A DNA stretch of 64,000 nt from Deinandra increscens subsp. villosa. Lineage: Eukaryota > Streptophyta > Magnoliopsida > Asterales > Asteraceae. Positions 23,914 through 35,788 of the stretch are shown piece by piece. A program made the translations under genes and the position numbers. The stretch's first letter is position 1. Each line of letters opens with the position of its first letter. The notes beneath the pieces are model-generated. The model had not been told where the DNA came from and did not search any database. It saw only the letters and a list, made by a program, of their open reading frames with translations. Where the stretch lies: NCBI GenBank assembly GCA_039602395.1, contig JBCNJP010000010.1, forward strand, positions 33,561,590-33,625,589. Direction: 5' to 3'.

Positions 23914-24029
23914 AGGATTCCGGGTGGAGGGATCTTGAACTTTTCAAGACGAAATCCGGAATCCTAGAACCCAGACAATCAAGCCTCCCAGGTGGAGGGA
24001 TCCTGAAGTTTTCAGGACGAAACCTGGGA
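23914..24029 (+). ncRNA. Twin hairpins downstream of the antisense gene
   Basis: Two copies of one fold lie in tandem. Copy 1: outer arms AGGATTCCGG (23914-23923) and CCGGAATCCT (23956-23965), inner arms CTTGAA (23934-23939) and TTCAAG (23943-23948). Copy 2: outer arms TCCCAGGT (23986-23993) and ACCTGGGA (24022-24029), inner arms TCCTGAA (24001-24007) and TTCAGGA (24011-24017). GGAGGGAT and GACGAAA between the stems are kept in both. The outer arms differ completely in sequence but stay paired, and one inner T-A pair becomes C-G. It may be a 3'-end, export or stability element of either transcript; function unknown. Confidence 0.6.
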
Positions 24030-24445
24030 TGCTTTATCCCTTTAATTTACTAAATATTATGAATGGTATGGTAGGTTTGACCAATACTTGTCGTTTTATT
24101 TACAAAAATAGTTTTTACGTTGACTTGAATAAAGTATATGCTTGGGTTCCACAAATAGAATATAAAGGTATAAGAAGAATCTTTCTTGAATCCACTACCT
24201 TAATGGATCCAAAACAAACCTTTTACTTATAAAAGAATGTCGCATGTTCAGATTTTGTAGGACCCAAAGCATAAAGTATATTGAAAAATAAGGCCTCTCC
24301 ACCTTCTTATCTTCCTGGTCAGGATTCCCAATTCCTTAGGATTCCCAAGCCTGTTAAAAAGGAATTCGAATAATAAGTCAAGATTACTCGCGTTTTTAAT
24401 CTTCTCCCGACTGGGACCCAATAGGTTTTAGATTTCAAATTAAAC

Positions 24446-24652
24446 ACTGGGGACAAGCCCAAAGAAACTGGGGTTATTCCCGATGAAACTGGGGACAAGC
24501 CCGAAGAGACTGGGGTTAAACCCAAATAAACTGGGGACGAGCCCGAAGAAACTGGGGTAAAACCCATCTTAGTGACATGAAAATGTCAAACCAATTGCTA
24601 GGAAACTGGGGATAATCCCACTTAGTGACATGAAAATGCCAAACCAATTGTT
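24446..24652. repeat. AACTGGGG...CCC minisatellite and a duplicated 30-bp unit
   Basis: Six or so units of about 23 bp contain ACTGGGG followed by CCC(G/A)A (24446-24560), each able to fold GGGG against CCC. A further unit lies near 24604-24620. The text CTTAGTGACATGAAAATG occurs twice (about 24568 and 24619). This is the gap between the ends of pol and the antisense gene. Confidence 0.7.
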
Positions 24653-25105
24653 AACACGTAAGTGTTAAAAACCTTAAGAATCCACCCAGAAGCCTCCAGT
24701 AACAAGATTGTCAGCCACCCCTAAGGATGGACTGGTCCGGCTACCTTGAGCATCCTGAGGGATTACTTGCGCTCCAGGCGAGGGTCGTGCGTCACAGGCG
24801 TTTACCCAAACTTGAGAAAGGTGAATACCTTTAAACCTTAGAAGATGTGCTGGACATCTTAAACAGAGAAGAGGTGGCCAGCCTCTGACTGGGGATAAAC
24901 CCAAAAAACTGTTGTAGGATTTCCAACCTTCTGCAAAACACTCGAATGCTTGGTGAAGGGTGGGTGTCAGCCTTGCTGACACCACTCCGATGCTTAAGTT
25001 AGTAATGGTTAAAAAGAAATTGATAAAGCGAATTGAAATCGGATTAGTACACTTACCTGGATTGCCGACTGGATGAGAATCCGGGTGAGAATCCTGATAG
25101 GATCC
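24653..25105 (-). other. Non-coding 3' region of the Tat element after pol
   Basis: I see no gene. A minus-strand frame (24985-24674) has no recognisable domain and is probably chance. Confidence 0.5.
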
Positions 25106-28100
25106 CTACATAAAATAGGCTTTCAGATGGACGGCATTCCAAGCTCTCGGTAATAAGTCTCCTTCTAAGTTCATTAATCTATATGCCCCTTTTCCTTCTT
25201 CGGATTCCACTAGATAGGGTCCTTCCCATTTGGGTGCCAACTTCCCATCAGCCGGATTGGTCGTATTTTGAAATGCTTTCCTCAATACCAAGTCTCCAAC
25301 CTGAAATCTTCTGAGCCTGATATTCTTATTATATGACCTTGCCACCCTTTGCTGGTATGAGGCCATTCTGACTTTAGCAAGATCTCTGAGTTCTTCTATC
25401 GTTTCAAGATCCTGAAGTAGATTCTCAGAGTTATTCTGGGAATCCTGAAGCGTAACTCTTGCTGTAGGAATCACCATTTCAGTAGGGATTACGGCTTCTG
25501 CCCCAAATACCAAGGAAAAGGCGTTTGGCCAGTTGCATTCTTAGAAGTCGTCCTATCTGCCCAAAGAACAAACGGAAGTTCTTCAGCCCATCTTCCTTTC
25601 TTGGAACCCAACTTCTTTTTCAAGTTATTGATGATGATTTTGTTGCTGGATTCTGCTTGACCATTGGCTTGAGGATGTACTGGTGTTGAAGTGATCATCT
25701 TAATCCCCCAACTTTCACAGAAGCTTGTAGTCCTTTTGCCAATAAACTCCTTTTCCCTGACTTGAACGTAGGCTTCTGCTTCTATCCATTTGGAAAAGTA
25801 GTCGGTTATTGCAAGCATAAAGACTTTTCCTCCGGGTGCCTTGGGCAGCTTCCCAACTATATCCATGCCCCACTTCATGAATGGCCAAGGTGAGACAATG
25901 GGGTGCAATGGCTCAGCTAGTTGATGGAGAATATTGCTATGTCTTTGGCATGCATCGCATTTTTGTGAGAAGTCCATAGCATCCTTCTTCATAGTTGGCC
26001 AGAAGTAACCAGTTCTGAGAATCTTGGAAAACAATGCTCTTCCACCGGTATGATTTCCACAATCTCCCGCATGGATATCTTGGACTACTTGGAGCGCCTC
26101 AGGTTTCTCAAGACACCTTAAGTAAGGACCTGCAAGAGACTTTCTATATAGGGTATTATTTAAAATAATGTAAGGAATTACCTTCGTGCGGAAAGCTCTG
26201 GGATTCTCGTCTTTAGGAATTTCCCCACTTTGAATATACTTTATAATAGGGGAGGTCCAGGATTCCAAAGCCTTTTCAGGATCCTGGATCTCCGTAGCAT
26301 CTTCGCAGTCCACCTTATTAGCTTCCTGAGCTGAAATAGCGGGAGTTAAAACATGAGTGATTGGGATCTTGACGTCCTCTGGAATTTTGAGAGATGAAGC
26401 CAAGTTAGCCAAGGCATCGGCTTCCGAGTTCTCCTCCCTTGGAACCTGAACTATATTGAAAGTTTCAAATTTTAAAGACAAATCTTTTACAACATCAAGA
26501 TACTTCGAAAGTTTCTCTCCTTTGGCTGCATAAGATCCATTGAAATGGTTAGCGAGTAATAAGGAATCAACATAGACTTGTATACACCTGATTCCCATGC
26601 CCCTAGCAATCTGTAAACCTGCAATAAGCGCCTCATACTCGGCTTCGTTGTTAGTAGCCTGGAATTCACAAGAAATAGACGAGGGTAAGATGTCTCCCCG
26701 GAATGATTTTAGTAGGATTCCGAGGCCTGTGCCCCTGACATTAGAAGCCCCATCAGTGTATAGGATCCAAGGCTCCTCAAGTTCATCAAGCTTCCTGACT
26801 TCCTCCTCGGCTTCCGGGAGGATGTCACTGCTGAAGTCTGCTACAAAATCAGCTAAGGCCTGTGACTTGATAGCCGTTCTAGGCTCGTACTGTATGTCAT
26901 AAGCACTGAGTTTGACTGCCCACTTCGCTAACCTGCCAGACATCTCAGGCTTCCTGAGCACTGCCTTAATAGTATAGTTAGTCCTCACAATAATAGTATG
27001 AGTTTCAAAATAATGTCTTAATTTAGTGGACGCCATGATTAAAGCTAAAATAAGTTTCTCAAGATAGGAATACCTGGATTCTGCATCAAGTAGTGTTTTA
27101 CTTACATAGTACACAGGGTGTTGCTGTCCTTCATGATCCTTGACGAGGACTGCACTAACTGAGCTTCCTGAGACTGCTAAGTACAGGGTTAGAGGCTCCC
27201 CATCTATGGGCTTCATCAATAGAGGAGCCGATGAGAGATATTCCTTTAACGACTTGAGAGCTTCTTCATGCTTTTCATTCCACTCGAACCTTTTATTTTT
27301 TCTCAGAATCTCATAAAAAATCTTTACTTTTTTCTGAGGATCTGGATATAAATCTGTTCAAAGCTGCTATTCTTCCGGTCAACTTCTGGACATCCTTAAT
27401 TGTTGTAGGAGATTTCAGATTTAGAATGGCTTTAATTTGCTCAGGACTGGCTTCAATTCCTCTTTCAGTTACCATATAACCCAAGAACTTTCCTGCTCTA
27501 ACCCCAAAGTGACACTTAGAAGGATTCAGCTTCATGTTGTAATGATCCAGGATATCAAATGCCGTTTGGAGATCCCTAGCGTGATCTTCTGTTTTCTTGG
27601 ATTTTACTACCATGTCATCGATATAGACTTCCATAGTGTCTCCCAGTTGGTCTTTGAACATCATGTTTACGAGTCTCTGATAGGTGGCACCTGCATTTCG
27701 AAGTCCAAAAGGCATTGCAGTATAACAATAGATACCTGTTGGGGTCATGAAGGCGGTGTGCTCCTGATCACAGGGTTCCATTCGAATTTGTTGGAATCCC
27801 GATGAGGCGTCCATAAAGGTGAGCATCTCGTGTCCTGCAGTAGCATCCACCATAGCATCGATGTGTGGTAATGGGAAGGGATCCTTGGGACAAGCCTTGT
27901 TTAGATCAGTGTAATCCACACAAACTCTCCACTTCCCATTTTTCTTTTGTACTACGACCACGTTTGCTAGCCATTTAGGATACTTGACTTCCCTAATCAT
28001 TTTCGTCTTGAGAAGCTTGTTAACCTCCTCTTGTATGATAATGTTAGTTTCCGGAGCAAACTTTCTTCTTTTCTGCTGAACTGGCCTGAAAGTAGGATCT

Positions 28101-28330
28101 AAACCAAGTTTGTGAGTTATAACATTAGTAGGGATACCTGTCATATCTTCGTGCTTCCATGCAAAGGTTGTTTTCCTGTTCGCGAGAAGCTGGATCAATT
28201 CTTGCTCAGTATCCCTGGGAATATCAGTTCCTACTAGCACCTTCACTTCAGGATTCTCAGGATCCAGCTGAACTTCCTTCACGTCTAATTCTTTTTCTTC
28301 CTGAAGTTGAAGTGCTAGTTTCTTTGATTG
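25106..28330 (-). CDS. Tat element pol: RT, RNase H, integrase (damaged)
   Basis: From 28330 down: RT with the catalytic YIDDMVVKS (about 27640), RNase H with WILYTDGASN (about 26760), integrase with a zinc-binding start (CDACQRH), the first Asp in MKWGMDIVGK and the Glu in HPQANGQAES. The segment between the VREKE and FIGKRTTSF motifs (junction 25746/25747) is missing. In relatives it carries the second catalytic Asp (DNG) of integrase. Single-base frame changes lie at an A6 run (27315-27320) and at AAAA near 25517. The frame is continuous with gag-protease except for a TAG at 28331-28333. Confidence 0.85.
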
Positions 28331-30927
28331 CTATGCTGAATTAAGCTTGGTTGCTTTTCTCATTGAAGTGAGGTAATAGTTATTGGCTTCCTGTTGGTCG
28401 CTCTCTATCCGAACAACTCCCCAGGACGTCGGGAATTTGATGCACTGGTGGTAGGTTGATGGTACGGCTTTCATTTCATGAATCCAAGGCCTACCTAAAA
28501 TGACATTGCAACAAGAAAGTGAATCAATAACACAAAATTTTTGAACACAGTTTACCCCCTCGATGTAAACAGGAAGCCGAATATCCCCAATCGTATTCTT
28601 GGTTTCTCCACTGAATCCAACAAGGACTGAAGATCTTGGAATTATGTCGCCTTCTGGTACGTTCATCTTCTTCAATGCTTCCAAATGAATGATATTTACT
28701 GAGCTTCCGTTATCTACCAGAATCCTGCGTACAACACAGTTAGCAATATACAGAGTAATAACCAAACTATCGTGATGGGGATCCTGGATGTCGCTTCTGT
28801 CGGATTCATCAAATGAGATAAGTCTTTCCCCAGTTAGCCGTGAAGTCTTTGTAGGCCCCTCATTCTTTTCAGTCTTCGACTGCTTAACATGCTTCCTTGC
28901 AGACGAGTAAGAGGTTCCACATATGTCCGAACCTCCTGATATGAAATGAATAATTGGAGCATCCGGAGGTGGAGAAGCTGCTCGCTGTTGGGACTTCTCG
29001 GGTTCTTGAGTTCGGATTTTCTTTCTGCCGAGAAGTTCTTTGAGATGCCCCTTGCTCAACAAATATCCAATCTCTTTCCTAAGTGCAATGCATTCATCAG
29101 TGAGATGCCCGAAATCCTCATGGAAGGCACACCACTTAGATTTATCCTTCCAGGATCCCTGTTTGTCACCTTTCTTGGGCCATCTTGCCTTTTCTCCTAA
29201 GTCCTGCATAGCACACATTAGACCAGCAATATCACAAGAGAAACAATATTCAGAAATTTTAGGATATTCTTCATTGTCCTCTTCTTCGTCTACGGCATTG
29301 ATCCTTTGATTATCTCCTCGAGAGTATGGTTTGGAGTTATAATATTTCCCGGAAGATTCAGACTTCCTGGAATTTCGATCATTCCTCGCAGCTTCTTCCC
29401 TTTGATGAATTATCTTGTCATCCTCTAGGCGAATGAACCTCAGAGCTCGACTTCTTACTTCATCGAGGTTCCTGCATGGGGTCATAACCAAATCATCATA
29501 AAATCGGGAATCCTTAGAGAGTCCCATTTTGAATGCTTCTACGGCAGCCGCCATGTCCAAATTTGGAATCTCAAGGGATTCCCGGCCAAATCTGGATATA
29601 TAATCCCTGGGGGGCTCCGATGGTTTCTGGACCACTCGGTAAAGATCACCTGTGAGCTTTTCAAAAGTTCTGCTGCAAGAAAACTGATTATTAAATAAAT
29701 TAACTAAATGAGAAAACGAGGTTATAGTATTGGGAGGAATACTCAGTAGCCATTTCATGGCTGGTCCTGTCAAAGTTGAACCAAAGCCTTTGCAAAGACA
29801 GGCTTCCTTGATATCAGCGGGGATTGGGTTGATTTCCATCCTCTCCCTGTAGTGAGCCACATGCTCTTCGGGATCCGTCGTCCCATCGTATAATTTCATG
29901 CTAGGGGTCTGGAAACGCTTCGGAATCTCCACGTCACATATGGGCCTCGTAAATCTCGATATCCTGTGACTCTCTAGAGGGACTTCGGGAATAGGCTTGA
30001 TGATTCCCGGGACGCTAGCTATCATCTCCTTGAGTTTCTGAAGTTCCCTGACAAATTGAGGCGGAATTCCTGTATCCTGCATAACAGTTGTGTTAGGCAC
30101 ATTATAACTAGGGTTAGAAATTCTCCCTGCATATGTGTCCCTGGTTCTGGGACTTTGCTCTTGTCGTAGTTTCTGAATACTGGAAACTCGGTTGTTTCAG
30201 GATCCTGCATAGGAATGAAATCTCCTTGGTGAACTTCTGAAGGTCTTGCAGGACCGGCGTCTGAAATGATGAACGGATCAGTATAGCGGTATCCTTTGGG
30301 TTCCTTAGCCTTAAGGCGGGGCTGAGAAGCAGAATACTCCTGGTACCCCATTGGTTGGGATTCCCAGAAATCATAATCACGCGACTTCGAGGAATCCTGA
30401 TAATAGCCTTCCGGGATCTCGGATGTCTGCTTCTGATAACTGACGATTGGAGGACACGTTGTGAAAGTTGCCGAGGAGCCTTTATTAGCGGCAGCTGGTG
30501 TCCTTGACTTGAGACGATCTTTGGCCAGGGATCCCGACGTGCCAAAGTCAAGATTCCTGGGATATAAAGGGCTTTCTTCATCGACTGAGCTTCTAGATTT
30601 CTTAAGCTCTTCAAGCTCCTTTATCACCTGTTTAGTGGTTCTTTCCTGCTGCTCCGCTTGGGATTTCATCTGTTGAATCAAAGCAAAAATATCATGGTTA
30701 GTAATAACAGGATCAATACGCTCACCCTGAGATCCCGAGAAAACCAGAATTTGTGGTCCTGTCTGTTTCGCCGCATCTCTCCTTGGGATGGGAGGAAGTG
30801 ATGTGGTAACTGTCGGTATGAACACTCCAGTGTTCCTCGGTTGATTTTCAGAGGAGGACGTCGCGTTGATCTTGCTTATGCCCGAAGATCCTGCGGATAC
30901 TGATGGAGTCTTCATCTGGGAAGACAT
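28331..30927 (-). CDS. Tat element gag-protease
   Basis: The start at 30927 opens a Ser/Pro-rich N-terminal region. The capsid-like gag core (about 29900-29400) includes MKWLLSIPPNTITSFSHL. The nucleocapsid region is basic. The protease has ILVDNGSSVNIIH (about 28715), with the active-site Asp in a DNG variant. A one-base frame change lies between about 30100 and 30140. The frame ends in TAG followed by CAATCA, in frame with pol, which is why gag-protease and pol may be joined by readthrough. Confidence 0.8.
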
Positions 30928-31003
30928 TGTAGCGATTGGAAACGTAGAATATGATAGAGTAAATGAAGTTTTGCACCGTTTTGCCCCACGGTGGGCGCCA
31001 AAC

Positions 31004-31629
31004 TGTTTTGGTCAAAAATTACACAAGGCAATCTCGTATTCCAAACTTAGAATGTGGGGTGAGGTGCTAAGAAATCTGGTTCAAAAGCAAAGTAAAAGTA
31101 GTGCAAGTGACACGATGATATACGAGGGAAACCCGGAATCCTGAGAGTTGCCTCTGAGAATCCCAGTAAAAACCTCGGGAGCCGGCTCAAAGCGCCTGCT
31201 ACCTAAAGCTTTTATAAATCAAGAATCCGATTACAATGATGAAGACGATGATCGATTGCTAAGTGTTACAGTATTCAGAGTGCTGTGTGTCGTGTGTTTC
31301 CTAATTCGATCATGTCCCATTTATAGTTACAAATAGAAATAAACTAATTATCCGAAAAATCAGGGATCCTCTTGACCACGTCCATTAGCCGTTTGAGGAA
31401 GTTCACCATTCCGTCCACGTTCGTTAATGCCACGTCAGCCCTAATTGACCGATTCCTTAGGAAGGTTAGACCTCGTTTTATCTGCAATTGAAATTAATCA
31501 CGTGGCAATTAGTAAGTAAAGATATTCGAATAAATAACGGATAGCATAACCTGTCGAGAATCCTTGGGATTCCCGGATTCCTGTGTGATTGAGCTTCTCA
31601 GCCGGGTGCTTGGAATTTGACCCATAACA
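31004..31629 (-). repeat. 5' LTR of the Tat element
   Basis: 626 bp, same text as 21079-21704 by eye. The minus strand continues inward with TGGCGCCCACCGTGGGG (31000-30984), the presumed primer binding site; I do not assign a tRNA to it. Confidence 0.93.
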
Positions 31630-31634
31630 ATAGT

Positions 31635-34114
31635 CATTTCTGGAAGGGTTGGAGAATGGTGCCTTATAAAGCATTGTCAGATCCACAGTCGTCCAGGAGT
31701 AGAATTGAGTCCAACATTTGTAGTACTCCAAAGGTTATGGACTTTTCCTTCGAACAACAAACATATTCTTTTCTCCGTCGAACATCCATGACTTAACGTC
31801 TGAAGTAATTCCTCATTTATCATGATAGTGCTCACCTAGCTGAATCATGTACCTCTCAAGAGGATGAGCAAAAGTCTGAGCATCCCAACCCCCATCAAAC
31901 TCAGAAGCTGGTACAGTCATGTAATCTCTATCTCTTGTATCTTTGTCTTCATCGGTACCTTCAGGCATCACAGGACCAGATGCATCAGGGCTATCAGCTT
32001 CAAAGTCAAAAATTGGTGATTGTGATGAATCATTTGCTTCAGAACTCCCTTCTTTATTTCCTGGATCTCCATTATCATCTCTCTTTATGTTTGGCTTGCT
32101 TGAGTTGGCTGAATTAAGTTGTCTGATCAGCTTGTGTAACTCTCTAAATTTCCTTGAGAATTCTCTGTTTATCTTTTTCTGAATCTCCAACTCAGTATTG
32201 TGGACCTTTTGTATATCGATTAAATCTCCAATAATTTCACTCTGGACTGTATTCTAAGCTTTTAATTCAGCTATTTCTGCTCTGAGCTCTCTTTCTAGTC
32301 TGAACTCTGCAGTCTCTACAGCTTTCCCTTTGTCTTGGGTTGTGGGTTGTGAGGATGATGATTGACCAGCACTAGTGATGGTAGATGGAGGCACTCGTGG
32401 TTCTAATCGTTTCCTTCTAGGGTCGTTTAGGGCTTTAGTAAGGTGTTGCGTGGAAATCTTCTCTTTTTCAGTCTAATCATCTGTAACAGAAGCACCGAGG
32501 GGAGGATCCTCTGTGGCTTTCCGTTTTCTTGACAATGGAATCTCAACAGTCTCAAGATATGAATCATAATTGATATTGTCGTTATCATCAAAACGTAGAG
32601 CTCCAATTTGCACATCTTCTAGATCAAAATATTCCCAATCAGAACTATCTAAAATTTCGGTTACAGGCTTCTGAGAGGCAGGCACATCATGTTCTTCTTC
32701 CACAACTGCATTTCTTTGACTAGGAACCTCCTCTCTCACGATCTCAGCAAATTCTCCAAACTTGTCGCCAAACGGGACTCTATCAGTTAACTTCCTCTTG
32801 GGGTTTATCATAGGAAAGGCCTCAATCCCCATTGGTTTAGTGTCATGTGTATCTCCTGACTTTCTCAAGTTTGGATATCTGGAATCCAAAGCTAGTTGAA
32901 TGAATCTTGGGACTGCAGCAAACCTCTTGTCCCTTATAACTACGGCTTTGATATCTTCAAAGATCAATCTGGACTAGGTGAATCTTACACCTCTAATCAG
33001 TGACACCATTGCATGAGTGTGCACCTAGTTTAGCTGGTCAGTATAGCTCTTTTTAGCAATGATGCATTTCTGTAAGTAGTGAGCCAGCATCCTCCAATAG
33101 GGTGGAATAAGAGCTTTCATTATGGGTGGAGACATTGTATGATATCCCATCTCCTTCAAACACTGGGTAACCACTTCTTTATCCAAAGCCATAGGATCAG
33201 CAGCAGCATCTTTCAATCTAAGAGCCTGTCTAAAGTTTTCTTCAGTCAATACCACTGATGTGCCTTGTATCTTAGCACAGATTTTTTTTCCATCATCAGA
33301 AACAGAAACGGTCTTCAAGAATTCCTGTTGCATCCTCTTGCAGATAACGGGATTTGTAGTGAGAGCATAGTGCAGGCAGCATCTCTTTAATCCTTCAATC
33401 AAGGACTTGTATTTCCTTTATATTCAGCAGGTGGATCTAGCATGTATGCAATAGTGTTGTGATCCTTAATAAACTCCAAGTCCCTACATTTACAATCACA
33501 GATAAAATCCAAAACAAACATAAATTCATTAGTCATAAGAATTATCTCGAAAAATGGGCAGCATAATGGCTTAAAAATAGAGAAAAACCATTTGAAACAT
33601 CATCAGGTACCTTTCCGATCGAAAAACAGGGTTTTCGACCGAAAAGCATCCTTCTGGTCGAAAAGCTACCATATTCCCGGGATCCCTGATCGAAAAGCCA
33701 TAGTTCTGATCGACTTGTCCGACAGTCACCGAGACCGTCGATCGAAAAGCTTATGTCTCGATCGAAAAGCCTAGGCTTTGATCGAGAAGCATAAGCTTTC
33801 GATCGAAAAGTGCCTGCATCGATCAAAAATTTCCGAGTTACCGTGAATCTTCGATCGAGAAGCACCGAGACTAATCGAACAGCTTTACAGCCTAATCGAA
33901 AAGCCTCTGCATCGATCGAAAAGGGTCGTCTTCTCCATGAAACACCTGCAACTCAGATCAACAGTCCACATATGAGTGTTTTGCACACAATTTCTCTTTC
34001 AAACACATACAAACCAGATATCTTCCCTGTCCCGACCTGGAAATCACAGAAATTTAACACATACCCGAGTCGATCTTGTGAGGGTCTAGCTGCATGCTTC
34101 AATCGGGGTGCCAT
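31635..34114 (-). pseudogene. Extra ORF of Copia-M2, 5' part with intron
   Basis: Exon 1 is 34114-34065 (ATG, ending before a GTATGT donor). The intron is 33484-34064 (581 bp), with a TAG acceptor. Exon 2 runs from 33483. The joined frame is kept (2 bases carried plus 1). Exon 2 parallels the Copia-M1 extra ORF, including VPRFIQLALDSRYPNLRKS, and reaches NPSRNDY at 31635, where the Tat element is inserted. In-frame stops near 33025 and 32473 and a further stop near 32255 disable it. Function unknown. It is not an obvious envelope protein, as no membrane segment is seen. Confidence 0.75.
33600..33930 (-). repeat. GATCGAAAAGC repeat cluster in the extra-ORF intron of Copia-M2
   Basis: About fourteen copies of (G)ATCGAAAAGC with variants (TCGAGAAGC, GACCGAAAAGC) are spaced 15-35 bp apart. 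They lie inside the predicted intron 33484-34064. The same core word recurs in the 5' leader of the same element (58340-58760). Confidence 0.85.
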
Positions 34115-34450
34115 GGCTCAATATCAACACCGGGATGGTGCTTAGTGAAGGATTCCGACTGCATTGGTGGTGTCAGATGGTGGTTTCGGTGGCGAACGAT
34201 GGCGGATGATGGTGGATTGGAGAGAGGGCAGCGGCGGCGACTGTGGGAAGGTGAGAGGGTGTTTCGGTGTTGGATTTCGATGAGGGAGGTGGTGGTGAGG
34301 TCGCGAGGAAGTGGTGATGGCAGTGGCGGTGTGCGCCGGAGGTAATCGCCGGCGGTGATGATGGTGAGTGTGTTAGGGTTTAGTGGAGAGAAAGGGGGAG
34401 ACGGTAAAGTGAAGGGGGGGGGGCGATGGTTCTCCTTTTGTTTAATTTCT
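34115..34450 (-). other. G-rich tract upstream of exon 1 of the extra ORF
   Basis: GGTGGT/GGCGG-rich low-complexity sequence with a G run near 34417-34425, matching in position and style the tract at 5910-6210 in Copia-M1. It may be the 5' untranslated or promoter region of the extra ORF. No gene is supported. Confidence 0.5.
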
Positions 34451-35788
34451 TTTAAAAAAAACTTTCATACCACCCCTTGCACTATTGAGAACATGACAAT
34501 TTGTCACAAACCTTTGTCAAACACATTTTTTTTCAACAAATCTCCACTTTATCAAATTTTAAACTCAATTTTCTATAAAAAAAAAACTTCCCCTAAACTC
34601 AAGCCCGAGAGCTTCATGTCTGACAACTTTAAAAATAAAGTGACAATTAAAATAAAGATTGGAATAAATAACATGAATAAAAATAAAATAAATAAAAAAC
34701 CTTAACAACCTCAGTTTTGAGTGAGAAGGCATATGAGGGATCATACCAGATAATTTGTGACTGAGGAACCCTTTTCAGATTCAGTTACTTCGCGTGTTCA
34801 GGCGATTGCCGGTATTTTGGTCCATCTTTAAAACTCGTGCCGCTTTCGCTTACTCAAGCAGTTTCATCACATAATTTATATTTTAGGGTTTAATTATGAA
34901 CATCTATCCAGGTCACACACATAAGTCCTAGGTATAATTTGTACATTCTATCAAGTACACCTGGTTTCCGTACAACATTTTTTTCACAACACCTTTCCTT
35001 AAGCCTAACATCATGCTCCAGACTGGGTTGAGAAAAGAAAGAATAGATCACGGAGATTTTTGTTGGATAATATACAACGTCAACTGAATTTTTGAATCAT
35101 TTTTTAAAATGCTCTCATCAGTGACAAAGGCTAAGGGTTTTAAACATTTGAGGGTCTCTTTTGATTGTGCACATTGGCATCTTTTGGGTTTATTGTGTAT
35201 GTACAATGTGATCTTAGATGTACGTGGATCAGAGAGGTTCCTAGGTCTCTGCCACCACAGAACATAGGAGTCTTGACTCACATACAACATTCCCAGGTCA
35301 TTGCTTACGCAAAGCAGAGGGAATGGGAGTTTCTGAGCATGACATCAAAACTCAGAACCGGGCGTGTGTCCCAGGATTCCTGGTACACAGTCAAATAGAA
35401 ATTGTACTAACCTAAGTGTGTGCTTCCTATAAAGCATCATACGTTATCTTCAAGTGTTGTGATGAACCATACCTTTTGATTGATTGACAGCAGAGCCTAC
35501 CAAGCATATCATCCATGAATCACAGCTTTTCACATCCACCTTACACGTGTCAGTCAGCAAACACCTGGAAATTTATATAACTTCCCTACCTGGTCAAATA
35601 AAACAAGTAAAAAATTTAAAAGCACACAAAATTTAGAGGAAACATCAAATGTGTATTTTATATCTTCCCCTTGCTTTTAGATTTTTTCTAGAACACAAGC
35701 TGAAAATAAAAACTCTATTTGTGATATTTTTGAATTTTTTCATATTTTCTTTAAATTAAATTAAAAGAAACAGATAACAGTTGTCAGA
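34451..35788 (-). other. Spacer between pol and extra ORF of Copia-M2
   Basis: Non-coding. Two short blocks are shared with the Copia-M1 spacer (34755-34825 and 35148-35185). An A/T-rich stretch lies directly after the RNase H stop. No gene is supported. Confidence 0.6.

Larger units (their letters stand above)
21079..31629 (-). mobile_element. Tat-type Ty3/gypsy element with identical-looking LTRs
   Basis: LTRs at 21079-21704 and 31004-31629 (626 bp each) show no difference on visual comparison. ATAGT flanks both sides (21074-21078, 31630-31634). In element sense: primer site, gag-protease (30927-28331), pol (28330-25106), repeats, an antisense spliced gene (22002-23804 plus), polypurine tract, 3' LTR. 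It interrupts the extra ORF of Copia-M2 in the codon for Tyr in S-R-N-D-Y, and the frame is recovered on the other side. The antisense extra gene next to the 3' LTR is a known trait of some Tat-lineage elements. It is the youngest insertion here by LTR identity. Confidence 0.93.
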
